Assembly (NCBI RefSeq): GCF_015706575.1
Contig: NW_024037065.1
Span: 4,092,001 to 4,156,000 of the forward strand
DNA length: 64,000 nucleotides
DNA from: Patiria miniata
Taxonomy: Eukaryota > Echinodermata > Asteroidea > Valvatida > Asterinidae
Reading direction: 5' to 3'
The notes below the pieces were generated by a model. That model made no database searches and was not told where the DNA came from. It saw only the letters and a list, made by a program, of their open reading frames with translations. The position numbers and the translations under genes are program-made. Each line of letters begins with the position of its first letter. Within the stretch, counting starts at the first letter, position 1. This document shows positions 46,126 to 56,883 of the stretch, one piece after another.

Positions 46126-46555
46126 TGCTAGGTTCACACATTCCTCATTTTTAAGCCGAATCGTCACGAATAGCAGTTTTTTAGTAAATCGGGGATGGTT
46201 CTTGGCTGCCTCATGATGATTTTGTTTGTAAGGTCAAAGATCGAGAAGCGCCCTGACAAATTTGAACATTCATAAGATGGAATTTTGCGTCGGGGTGATA
46301 TAAATCAAATTATATTTTGCTCTTCACCGATGTTTAAACACCGTATACATGTACTCAGTGTGTTACCAACTTTTTTCCAACTTTCACTCGGGAGGAAACA
46401 CACCGAGTATACAGTGTTTAAACGTCGGTGAACGACAAAACCTTATTTGAAATTTGAACATGTTCGAAATTGTTGGGGTGATTCAGGAGCCAATTTCAAT
46501 TCCTGATTAATTTTTGTTGTATTTATAACTAATTCGGGAATGTGTGAACCTAGCA
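46126..46555. mobile_element. 430-bp Harbinger-type MITE with TAA target duplication
   Basis: Terminal inverted repeats TGCTAGGTTCACACATTC (46126-46143) and their complement ending at 46555, flanked by TAA at 46123-46125 and 46556-46558. A 3-bp TWA duplication is typical of PIF/Harbinger elements. An inner inverted repeat (CACCGAYGTTTAAACAC words near 46325 and 46420) adds a second hairpin. No coding content. Confidence 0.88.
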
Positions 46556-46960
46556 TAACATTGCTTCGTTCAGAATAGTTCAATATAGAATGTGAAAATG
46601 TTGTGTCTTAACAGAGTTTTCTTTAATTGCATACTGAAGAGTATACAATATGTATTAACCTCTGCATCAATAGCACACTTTCTCAGTAGCAGTTCAGTTT
46701 CACATTCCTCTTCAGTCTCATATACAATGTAGTACCCAGTTAGCAGTTCAAACTTTACAGTAGAGCTACATGTATAGTTCATATAAACTAGTACTATCCA
46801 GGTCAGTTGATTATAATCAATGAATATTAAATATTGTCATGGAATAAAGTCACAGTCAACACAGTCCTCAACTAAACAAGTGTGATGTATCGACTAATCT
46901 TTTCCCCCGACACATAATAGTGGTCATTTATTGTTTTCAGTTTTAGCCTCTTACATGCAT

Positions 46961-49540
46961 CTAGATTCTTGGGTTTACAGTTTTTAGTTCACTTGAAATT
47001 ATTGAATCTGTAAGCTTTGGCAAAAGATGCTTGAAGTAGAATTTTCGCAGTTGACCTAGACGCTGCTCAAACCACTCATTGTCAAAGTTGACATCTCCTA
47101 TAACGTAGTCTTTCTTTGACCAAACCATAAATTTGCACATGGGTCGCTTCGAACAGTACATGGCAATTTGTACCTGGGTGTAGTAACCACTAGCTGCTGA
47201 ACTTTGACGAAGAAAGTATTTCCCTTCTCTACTTCGAACATCGTAAGTCCCACTTTCCACTAGTCCTCGAAAAGTACCACCATATCGCTCCAACTTCCTC
47301 TCAGTGGGACATTTTATTTCTAAAATTGTGTTGTCGTCAACAATTCAATCCAGACTTGCACCAAGCCAACTTTCCTCTGGGTTTACAACTAAACCTGTGG
47401 TTTCTACAAGTGTTTCAAATTGATGTTCAAAGGCTTCCCTTGCAGTAGCTTCGTATGTGTGCCCGTGACAAGTATCCGCATTTCCAAGGGAGTGTGGCCT
47501 GATGTGATTCATGATCCACTTTGTTGGGGACACTTGCTGCTGAGCTACTTTTTCGGAGCTTCCTCTGCGATGTCCACAAAGCCGAGTTCTGATTGTGTGT
47601 TTGACAGGCAAGTTTTCTTGCCTCGTGGTCTTTCAACTGGATGTAGTTGTGGAAAATTTCTTGACAAGCCTCGCATTCAAGATTGACATGATGTCCATGA
47701 ACAGGGAGGGGCTGATCACTGTTGGCTGGTTTGCAAGTTTGTGTAGATGTCAGCACCTGATTTAAATTTGTGCCGGGTATGGACGCGAGCTCACACATTT
47801 GTGGACTATTCAGGTGCTTTTTCAGTACCTCGTCTGTGTCAAATGCTAGAGCACTGTTCATTGTGGACTTTGAGGTTGGATCGCACATGTTTTCAACACT
47901 GTCAGGCACCACGTTACCTTGAGTGCTCCGATTCCACAAACAAGGTCTGTCTGTACAGGTGATGCCGATGAAACCTTTCTTGTATGCCTCATTTATCTTG
48001 AAGGACAGGCCTGCTGAGTGACTACAACATTTCCCTTCCGAAGCAATGCAGTCGCATTTCACAGACTTGATTGTTCTATTTTCTTTGTCAACACTGATCT
48101 CCACTTGATGATAGCTGGAGATTTGCTGTGAAAATCTCACTGTCCCCCTCAAGATGACAGTTGATCCATCCTCATGATGGCGGTGCTTGATGGTGCCCAC
48201 CCATCCTGAGTTCAGGTAGTTGAGACCCTCGCTGATGCTTCGAAAGTTTCGGTTCGGCTGCTCATCACATGCTGGAGCATTAATGAAGTAGTCACAGATA
48301 TCTGTGAAGAATAATAAATTCAAATAAAATTTTACTTTGAGTGGCACAATGAATGGGAAAGAGGAAAAGCTCAGGGTGACGGTAAGGTCATGACCAAATT
48401 CTGCTAAATGCACTTCAAAAATCTGTCAAAATTATTCAAAATCTTCCAGATTTCCCAGATTACTCAAAATGCGCTATAAACACTTAAAATCACAAGCAGA
48501 TGTTGTAGTATTGCCTTAATTAAGGTTCAAATTACATTACAAACAATCCATTGTCACAAAAAAATGTTACGAAATTGCGTAAATTTCAGGCAAAACGTGG
48601 TTGCTTCACGACAAAATCCGGTTCCCAGTGAACCTCCGTACCTAGACCAGCCAATCTGTCCCATCATGCAAGGGTTTGTTTGAAAAGATTGAATCTATTT
48701 TAAACAAATGTACCATTTTCTTCAAATTTGCTGTTTTTCTGTCAAATATCCATTTTTGCAAAATTCTGCCAGAAACTGCCCAAAAAAATCAGTTCTGTCA
48801 AATTTTCTGTCAAACTCGTTTCTTTTTTTACAAAAAATCTGTCAAAGTTACCCGAAAATCGGCTTAAACAGTCACCCTTGAAAAGCTGCATGACTGTTTA
48901 ATCTTTGGCATACATGTTTTCCTTAAAAAATTGTGAAACTAGAATTATACTAGCCCCCCAAAAATATGACAGTAAAAAATTGACACAGTCAGACCATAGA
49001 TTGAGTCTGCCATTTTGGTTGGTAAAATACTGAGGACCTTTTCTTTGCCCAATGGAATTTTTGGAGAAATTTGCTGACAAAAGAGTGAGTATTAAGTTGG
49101 CCTGATCAACCCACTGACACCGGCTTCAATTCCTAAACCCAACAAACTTGTTGAATCCCAAACTGTTTCTACATCTTTCCTGTAATAGGACTAGTAATAT
49201 TATTAAGCGGCACTGTCCAAATGCCATGAATGCATAAATGCTGTAGGCCTACACTAATTATTTGTTCCGCTTTGATGCAATGAATTTGCCCACAACTTAA
49301 CACTGTTTTTCATCAACATCAATCACTTTCCTAAAAATGATCTAAGCCTAGTAAAGTTCATCATCGTTTCATGTGAGTGATTACAGTCATCCGATTTCCA
49401 AAAGCAAGTTAACGTTAGGCCTGGCCTAAACATGCTAAAACACCACGTAAAGAGTGGCTTTTTACCTTGAAATTCAAGCTTTGGCCAGTCACGAACGTCG
49501 TCCTTCCACGCATAGGTTTTTTTTTGCAGAATTCTTATGC
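46961..49540 (-). pseudogene. SWIM-YqaJ nuclease gene of ISL2EU copy 2 (stop and frameshift)
   Basis: The upstream exon ends at 49466 (TYAWKDDVRDWPKLEFQ, then GTAAAA). It joins in phase to the exon that starts at 48301 (DICDYFINAP, GLNYLNSGWV). This holds a complete SWIM finger (KCDCIASEGKCCSHSAGL) and a second Cys-rich piece (ECEACQEIF). A frameshift near 47610 leads into the YqaJ part: WIMNHIRPHSLGNADTCHGH, ESWLGASLD, an in-frame TGA at 47345-47347, then IVDDNTILEIKCPTE, SGYYTQVQIAMYCSKRPMC and a stop at 46961. The Asp and Glu-x-Lys of the nuclease straddle the TGA. The SAP exon expected upstream was not found; a SINE lies just beyond the first exon. Confidence 0.83.
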
Positions 49541-49548
49541 TCAACTAT

Positions 49549-49854
49549 GGGGGAGCCAGGTTGGCGTAGCGGTACTTTTCTCGCCTTCCACCGCTGTGAC
49601 CAGGGTTAGAATCCCGCCTCGGCCAATATGTGGCTTGGGTTTTCAGTCCCTACCTGATTCCATGGGTTTTCCCCAGAATAGTTTCTGGGCTGGGCTTTTC
49701 CTCTCACCTCTTTGTCATGTTTGTGAGGGCTCCTTTGGAAAGCAGTTTTTTTTTTTTTAACCGGAATGGACTAGGGGGCCTTCCCTCACGTTAAAGATTA
49801 GGCCTACAACTTACAAGTTAACAACAAATAAAAAATAAATAAATAAACCTCTAA
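49549..49854 (+). mobile_element. tRNA-derived SINE
   Basis: Begins GGGAGCCAGGTTGGCGTAGC, with an A-box-like word (TGGCGTAGCGG, 49563-49573) and a B-box-like word (GGGTTAGAATCCC, about 49602-49614) at tRNA spacing. A unique body with a T-run follows, and the tail is (AAAT)n at 49826-49848. The hexamer AACTAT flanks it on both sides (49543-49548 and 49855-49860), a likely target duplication. It inserted into the nuclease gene region of ISL2EU copy 2. Confidence 0.85.
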
Positions 49855-51119
49855 AACTATAGTTTCTTCTCATTGTCTCCTCTCTAAGTTGGTGTGATGT
49901 TTCCCCTGGGATGTTTTACCGACTATATTAGATACAGAACTCACAGTCAACCGTGCGTGTTTGTATTTGTTCGCACTTAATAAAAACTAGACTGGAAATT
50001 GTCGCTGTACAAAATTGTTTATATTTGGCGCCCGCCGCGATTGCTAAGCGACACTGGCCCCCTACAATGTCCGTGTCGAATGAGGGCGCCCCTCCATGCA
50101 TAGTCTATCGGATTCGTCTATACCGGCCCTAGGGTAGCTACAGATTCGAACTGTTTAACATCGGCTTCGGCCAATCCAGCGGTAGTCAGGCAAAAAATAA
50201 CGACCGAAATAAATGCAGGTAGGATTGCCGGGCCGTTTTTGAAAAGGCCATTACCAAATCTACACTGCTCTCCAATCGGGCTTGTGCCCAAAAAAGACCC
50301 AAATTCATTTCGCTTAATTCACCACTTCTCATTTCCCGAGGGCCAATCAATCAATGATTATATCGATAGGGATCTTTGTACTGTGCATTACGCTTCGTTT
50401 GACAAAGCAGTTGAGCTCACCGTAAAAGCAGGGAAAGGGGCGTGGTTAGCTAAGGCAGACATCAAGTCGGCCTTTCGTTTACTCCCGGTTGCACCAGCAA
50501 TTTTTGAGCTTCTTGGGTTCAAGTTTGAGGATATGTTTTATTACGATAAATGTTCACCCATGGGGTGTAGTATTTCGTGCTCTCTTTTTGAAAAGTTCAG
50601 CACTCTTTTAGAGTTTCGAGTTAAATTTGTTGCTATGTCCTCTTTTGTTACCCATTATCTAGATGATTTCCTCTTTGTAGGGTCCTCTGCCGCGAGCTGC
50701 GCAACATTGCTGTCCACTTTTGAGGCTCAGTGTGCCGAACTAGGGGTCCCACTGGCTAATGAGAAAACGTCGGGTCCTGCCCAAAAGCTTACATTTCTAG
50801 GTCTCGAAATTGATGCAATTGAAGAAGAGATTTGTGTTCCGCAAGAGAAAGTCCAGAACCTGTGTATGCAAATAGAGCCTATTTTAGCCAAATCGAAAAA
50901 TTTTCTGGTTGGGATTCAGTCCTTGATCGGATCACTAAACTTTTTGTGCAAAGCAATTCCTCCCAGGCGGGCCTTTTTGCGCCGCCTGATCGCACTTACC
51001 CATGGTCTGAAACGACCTCATCACAAAACCCGCATTACCAAGGGAGCAAGGTTGGACCTAATGATGTGGCTTGATTTTTTGTCTCATTACAATGGTGACT
51101 CCAAATTTGCCAATCACGA

Positions 51120-51584
51120 GTGGGAACCCCATCCCGCAGAAATAACGACTGCATCGACCAAACAAACTGGAGATGGTTCACGCAGTGTGCGTGTTCTAAT
51201 TGAGAACACTGCGACCTAGCCCAGCGGTTAATGGTTCGCCGTTTTCTCTCGATCGCCGACTGGGACCGCGCCCCTTTGTAAAACACGCGCTGCAAAATGT
51301 CCGACCAAATTAAGACGGACTCCGGAAACCGATGGGCTAGGTCGCGGAGCAGAACTGCAACCTTTTGGATCAGGCCATATTCATCTATCCTGATCAAATC
51401 ATTAGTGCCAATGTGTAAAAGAATAATGGCTGGCGACATTTCTTTTTTTAGCAAATTTTCCACCATGACGTGGATATCCCCAACCCCGGCTCCACCCTTG
51501 CCTTGCCATAGGACATTGACGCCGAGGCCCAATGGTTGTTCTGCTCTGCGAACAATTGAATCGGCCAAGATCCATACGGCACCT
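51120..51584 (-). pseudogene. SGNH/GDSL-type hydrolase exon of the DIRS-like element
   Basis: Opens after an acceptor (minus-strand TTTCTTTCGCCAG, exon start 51584): AVWILADSIVRRAEQ, VLWQGKGGAG, then IILLHIGTNDLIRID, VLIWSDILQRVFY and LFLRDGVPTRDW. This follows SGNH hydrolases: block I GDS (here ADS, nucleophile Ser kept), a GTND block and a C-terminal DGVH block, here DGVP, so the catalytic His is missing. SGNH domains occur in some DIRS/Ngaro elements, to my knowledge. The role is unknown. Its 3' end meets the plus-strand RT gene head-on near 51115. Confidence 0.75.
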
Positions 51585-51674
51585 GGCGAAAGAAATAAAA
51601 TGAGACAGAGGCCAAAAACGAACAAAAGTAACGAAATAACGTCGCCCGTTGTTTTAACTAATAGTTAATAATAT

Positions 51675-51800
51675 CATTACCATGGATTGATTTATTTATT
51701 GATTGATTGATTGATTGATGGTGAATTTATTTATTAATTTATTTAATTTATTTATGTATTTATTATTATTATTAATTTTTTTTTTTGGGGGGGGTGGTTT
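51675..51800. repeat. ATTT/GATT microsatellite-like tract
   Basis: Runs of TTGA, TTTA and TTA repeats plus a G-run, located in what would be an intron between the recombinase and SGNH exons. Confidence 0.85.
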
Positions 51801-51833
51801 GGTTGGTTTCGCATTGTTTACTTGTTTAACGTA

Positions 51834-52593
51834 CGTTACACCGAGGAATGGGGCGAACGTTTGACAAATAAGCACTTGAGCGCCACCTTCCCATCTCTTG
51901 AATTTCGGAGTCAGGAGTCCCTTGTTGAGCTGCCCAAGATGCCGCCCCTATCCGAAAAGAATGTCCCGTATATGATGCCCGTCTAACCCTACAAAATGTA
52001 CCGCTTTCTTCAATACCGTATTAAACTGGAATTGGGTGACCGGCCGCTCATCGAAATGACAGAAAAATGAGTAAGCTGTGTGGGGACGCACTGCTGCATA
52101 GTCAAGCAGTGCTCGAACTGGACAGACATTTGGGTCGTGTGATTGTACTAGCCTTACCGATTGGGGAGGACCGCGTTGATTATTATTTGCGCATCTGAAC
52201 GTGAATGTGACGGATACATACGGAGTACCTTGATCCCAGAATTTTACGTCTGCCGCAGTGAATACGGACTCCTGAACATGGTTTTTTGAGTGAGCAGCGA
52301 ATTCGCCTACCCACATGAATCTGAAAAAAGGCAGACAGAAAAATTGCCCGAAATAACCTAACTTCAAATTGCGAGGTACAAATCTAAGGTAGCGCTTCAA
52401 TCAGACGCGCTAGGGTTGGCAATGATATTGGCTCCCTAATATCTTTGGATGGGTGAACACGACGACTGCCTTCAATCAACTTGGTCACCAAAAAATCTTT
52501 CGTGGGTTCCCACCCAACATAAACCTTATGATAGAAAGCGACCCCTGACACATATGTTGCAATAGTTGTCGAGGCTACGTTCTGTAAAGACAA
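51834..52593 (-). pseudogene. Tyrosine recombinase of the DIRS-like element (frameshifted, Arg I lost)
   Basis: The integration enzyme of the element. N-terminal core-binding part (52593 to about 52384): TIATYVSGVAFYHKVYVGWE, RRVHPSKDIREPIS. After a frameshift the catalytic part reads LRFVPRNLKLGYFGQFF, FRFMWVGEF (the usual catalytic Arg of RVGE is Trp, TGG, a likely CpG change from CGG), then CPVRALLDYAAVRP. A second frameshift near 51965 precedes HSFRIGAASWAAQQG, EIQEMGRWRSSAY, which contains the HxxR motif, Trp and the nucleophilic Tyr. It ends at a stop near 51834. Arrangement and motifs fit DIRS/Ngaro recombinases. Confidence 0.83.
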
Positions 52594-52734
52594 CGAATGT
52601 CATCTGCCGATGCTGGAGATGAAGGTGATGTACATTGTTTGCGAAACTGACAGAAGACTACAGCCTGCTGCATAAGTTTTATGAGAATTAAAAGCCATTG
52701 ATGCCCCCTAGTAAACGATCAATTTCACATTCTA

Positions 52735-52985
52735 GGACTGGGCGAGAAGAGGGAGGGGGGTCATGACCTTGTCCGCTTGGGGGGCCGCCACCCTGAAACG
52801 TTGGACCTGAAGTCGTGACAAAGCATCGGCAATTTCGTTATATTGCCCAGGAACTATGGCATTATAATTTGTACTAGAGTAACCTTCCTGTTTTAAAATG
52901 ATCATTCTCATTACACACTTGACATAGCGCTCGCAAGTCTCAGGAGGCTATGATCAAGCCGAGTTGACCGAATGTTACATCGGTT
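52735..52985 (-). pseudogene. RNase H C-terminal end of the DIRS-like element
   Basis: The minus-strand frame reads CERYVKCVMRMIILKQEG, then AIVPGQYNEIADALSRLQVQ, then FRVAAPQADKVMTPLP. VPGxxNxIADALSR closes the RNase H domain in DIRS and Ty3-type elements. It lies upstream of the recombinase on the same strand and opposite to the RT, showing that the RT and RNase H were separated. Confidence 0.75.
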
Positions 52986-54342
52986 GAAACACTGTACTTT
53001 TGTTATTATTACATGTCAATGTACATGCATTGTAATGCTAGGTCTGGGTACCTAGCAGCTGTTGGGTATGGGAACCTAGCAGGGGTGGGGTCTGAGTACC
53101 CATACTGGGGGTGTGGTATGCCCCACAAGTTGTTCATTGTGTCTGGTTTGCCCGTTTACTTGGTATCCAGCACAAAACTTTGTGACTAAATAAACACAGC
53201 TGTGGCAGAAATTCATACTATAGTTCTTTATTGGTTTAATTCATTGTCGTCTGAGTATAATCTTCAATTAAATAGTTTTATCAGTGTTGTTTTTTTAAAG
53301 TGAGTAATTACGCTTCTAATAAAAAGTAAGTAGGCCTACTTTTCCATACTTTAAAACGATGAGACTTTTACGTGTATGTGAATGTTGATTGCCTTTTTCA
53401 GGTATACAGGGACAAATGGGAGACAGTGGATTTCACGAAATGGGCAGCCAACATAAATAATGAAATAAAGTAAAACATGAATATTACCCTGCCAGTTGTT
53501 TAATCTAATATTGGAGTCTGCCTCTGCTTGTGCCACATTCAGTGACTGGTAGCAGCCTCTACTATCTCTGGGGGAATGCAGCAACCTCTATGTGCTGTGT
53601 GATGGCCATAGATTTCAGCAACCTTGCTGGTTACTTTTGCTTCTTGGAAGGGTTCTGGACAGAAGTATTGTGCAGACCGACTCGAAACCGTAACCGACCC
53701 GACCAAAAACCGACTTCGTGTCTGGCCGGCTCGGTTTGTCCGGCTCGGTTTGTCCATCATTGCAGTCGGGTTGGTAAGTTTTATGTTTGCACTTTTCAGG
53801 TTGGGTCGCGATGGGTCAGGTCGGGTCAGATAAATTAAAAATCCAAAATAAACCGAAAAAAAAGACGGATACAGTTTGGAAATTCACACAATGCAGGATT
53901 CGGATTATATCTATAATGTTTCCGTCGGTTTGACCTGGATAACCCGACCCGAAGCACAAGCCTACTGGATGGGAGGTTTCGGTGATTGGATTAAGTTGGT
54001 TTGGGATGTACGGTTGTGGACATGCAGGAATGCATTTGCTCGAGTTTTTCAATTAATGAAAAATGTTTGAAGTGTTAAGTGTTGCACCAGTAGTGGTTTT
54101 AGTTCATGGATATAGACTGACGCTGTGCAAATAGGGGAAGGATATTGTTTCTTTCATGCAATGTTAAAACCATTCCAAGCAAACGTGGAACACTAATTAA
54201 CTTCAGAAGGTCTGACCAACAGGAATCTGATGTAGAAAGCTCATGCTTAATAATATTGGTGTTCAAAAGAAACTATTTTTATTCTTAACATGCTTGATCT
54301 GGCCAGAGTTCTGCTGCATTTCCCCAACAAACCGCCGGCCTG

Positions 54343-54379
54343 TGAGCTTCAGCGCACGGCTTCGCTGCGCTGAAGCTCA
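54343..54379. repeat. 14-bp hairpin
   Basis: Arms TGAGCTTCAGCGCA and TGCGCTGAAGCTCA around the loop CGGCTTCGC. GC-rich within an AT-rich region. Confidence 0.9.
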
Positions 54380-55501
54380 GCGGGTAGGGCAGGGCGACAA
54401 CGCCGTGTCAACGCCGTGCGTGCCCCGGCGGTGTGTGCATGCGTTCACGTTCTACAGCTATTGTGCCGTGTGATATGTGTGTGTACCGTGCGATGGTCTG
54501 TGAAAAGTGGCAGTGCATGTGTATTTTATCGGTTCTAAAAAAAAATCTACCGCTGTCCTTTGGATGGAATTTCATGAGTCGTTTAACTTGGTCATGATTC
54601 ACAAGAAGTGACCAAGGAATACTTGGGGAAAACCTCGTATTAATAATAAAACGGGATTTTCCTCGGGGACTTTTAACAACTTTCTAAACGAACAGCGAAA
54701 TAAAACTTGACGCACGAAGCGTAATTAAACCCGATTTTTACAGATATTCTGAAGTTTGTGGGCCAGCTCAATCTCCCGAAATGTGTAAACTATAGTTATC
54801 TATGCAACACTCCTTGTCCCAGTTCAAATACCTTGTCGTCATCCCTGACGAGCACCACAACTTCAGCCCCTCCATTACTACAACAAAAAGTAGAGACATT
54901 AACAACTACCTCAGAAAAGATTATCACAATTACCTACATGTGCAAACAAATTCTTTGTTCAACCATAGTTGAACTTCTTCAAAGTGTATCAATCTTAAAC
55001 ATTAAAAAAATTGACACTGCACATGTTAGACAACACAAAGTCATGTTGTATACCACTGAAATTACTAACATGACTACTATTTAACTTAGGATCCAATTTG
55101 TTTACATATTCATACTCCACGTAGTGACGACCCGGGTTTGCTTTTTTCACGTTTGCACATGGTCGGGCACAAGGGCCCACAATTCGCCTTATAATAATAG
55201 GACACCTATGGGTCTGTATTAAATATAACACCATCGATATTGACCAACAACCAAACAAAACACAGATTTTACCCTCAAAACACCAACAAAACTACTGCAC
55301 TGTAGATACACCACTAACAAGTAAAGATTGATGATTAAGATGGAGGTACTAAGGTTGAATTACAATGTGGCCAAAAAGTGATATTTGCTGCTCAATTCCG
55401 AGAGCTTGCCTTGCGCACATCAAAGCATTTGTATTTAATATCTTGACACTTTCTTGTTGCTTGTTGGCACTTGCTAACCTAACTCATGAGACCAAACACT
55501 C

Positions 55502-55543
55502 ATGACAACACAACCCACGAGTATGACATCACAACCCACGAGT
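55502..55543. repeat. 21-bp tandem duplication
   Basis: Two copies of ATGACAWCACAACCCACGAG plus T, differing at one base. Confidence 0.9.
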
Positions 55544-56799
55544 AAACCTACTCTTGCATGTCAGCTTTTCATTGCCCCTTTCTGCCAAAAATTGCAATCT
55601 TCGACCAAGCATATACTAATACAGTCGAACACAGAAAAAAAGAGGTCCTTGGGACTTCACGAATTTGTACCTTGTTATAACAGCATTCAAAACAACAAAA
55701 ACACAAAAACTTGGGACCTAAACTTTTCCTTGTTGTAAGTAGTAACAGTGCTCTTCTTATCAGTGTTTGATGTACACGTTTTATGTCAATTGCCAACTAG
55801 TACCTTCATATATTACAAACCATTCGAAAACTTACTTCTCTGTTGTCACACCAATGAACAGTACCTCCTCTTGAGTATCACCTGGGTCACCTGGCTGAAG
55901 AATAAAAAATATGGATTGACATAAAAATCCTCTAATCTACATCAACCAGCCTAGAGCCACAAGGGCATATGCAGGGGTCTGGATTCAAACAAACTCCCTT
56001 TTCTAATCCCTTACAAACTTTAACAGAATTTAAAATGCACGATTTTCCCATACGACCATTGCGCACACTCCCTAGTTTAGAGATTCACTTGAGGAATCAC
56101 AAGCCATTCCATTTAGAACCCCGCCTTCCTCAAAATCGTGGCTATGTACACCCTGAAGCACAGCTACGATATAATTAAGCTGACCAAGCGCTGCAACCAT
56201 ACGCCCCCTCCGACATACAATCCCAATATAAACACACACAAAACCTGTCAATATACCACATCCTGGTCACTTCCTCAAAAGTCTATCTCAAGAATAGGCC
56301 ATACACACTCCAAATTCATAGGGGATTCCACAGAACAGTAGCGGTTTTATCAAGACTATCTTACGTTTAGACTGTCACCAACACATTTTTTTTTAAACAA
56401 CCACCAAATATGTCTCCTACTAAACAAAACAATTGCTAAAAAATTTCAAACCAACACAACGATTTCCAATGAGTTTACCACCATATATGACTACATACAC
56501 GGCCATAGCACACGAACGTACCTCAATGCCATTATTTCTACTTGTGCACTTTCATTTTTACATCAGTCACGCACTATCTAAAGATCTCAACCTACCAAAA
56601 CGTCAGTTTCTTGTGCTCCATTCAGAGACACTACGTCTCTAAAATCTGTAGTTTCGCAGTTCGTGACTCTCACAAGATCATTCACATCGGCTTCAACTGT
56701 TGCCTTGTCCCCCCAGAGGTTCACGACTACGGACGGCCTGCCAGCCAAGTCAGTAACCACCACCTCCTTTCGGGTCCACGTCCCCGCACGACTGTCGAT

Positions 56800-56883
56800 C
56801 AACACACACAATACACCTTAAAAGTCATATCGAACAGCATCCAACACACACAATACACCTAAAAAGTCATATCTAAAAGCATC
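56800..56883. repeat. 42-bp tandem duplication
   Basis: 56800-56841 and 56842-56883 are adjacent copies (start CAACACACACAATACACCT) differing at a few bases; a recent tandem duplication. Confidence 0.9.

Larger units (their letters stand above)
43807..50118. mobile_element. ISL2EU-type DNA transposon, copy 2 (6312 bp, TATA duplication)
   Basis: Ends GACGAATCCAATAGA... (43807) and ...TCTATCGGATTCGTC (50118) are inverted repeats matching at 14 of 15 positions, flanked by TATA at 43803-43806 and 50119-50122. The host RT frame is continuous once the insert and one TATA are taken out. The plus strand has THAP-like zinc-finger exons near the left end. The minus strand has a SWIM-YqaJ gene ending near 46961. 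No DDE core was found between 45285 and 46950, so the transposase seems deleted. Contains a TAA-flanked MITE and a SINE. Confidence 0.9.
43690..51219 (+). pseudogene. Reverse transcriptase of the DIRS-like element, split by a 6.3-kb insertion
   Basis: First part 43690-43806: PIRISVLNRWLLDYHKSDD, GFKGGFRLGY, the usual start of DIRS-type pol. The second part begins at 50119-50122 (TATA duplicate) and stays in the same phase to TAA at 51217-51219. It reads EINAGRIAGPF, NLHCSPIGLVPKKD, FRLIHHFSFP, AWLAKADIKSAFRLLPV and the catalytic box HYLDDFLFVG, then FLGLEIDAI and the LxGSLNFLCKAIPP thumb. The reading ends near FLSHYNG, followed by degraded sequence where the RNase H Asp block should start. 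Removing the insert and one TATA gives an open frame across the joint. Function: reverse transcription of a tyrosine-recombinase element. Confidence 0.87.
42025..53000. mobile_element. DIRS-like (tyrosine-recombinase) retrotransposon, interrupted and rearranged
   Basis: The plus strand holds a DIRS-type Gag (42208-43600) and the RT gene (43690-43806 plus 50119-51219), split by a DNA transposon. The minus strand holds an RNase H end (about 52985-52735), a tyrosine recombinase (52593-51834) and an SGNH hydrolase exon (51584-51120). The usual one-strand order RT-RNase H-YR-SGNH would be restored if about 51115-53000 were flipped. No integrase or LTRs are present. The termini were not found; the left end probably includes the short tandem repeats at 42025-42180. 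Confidence 0.8.

Noticed and set aside
49549..49625. Functional tRNA gene
   Set aside because: Box-like words are present but no cloverleaf can be drawn and a SINE body and tail follow.
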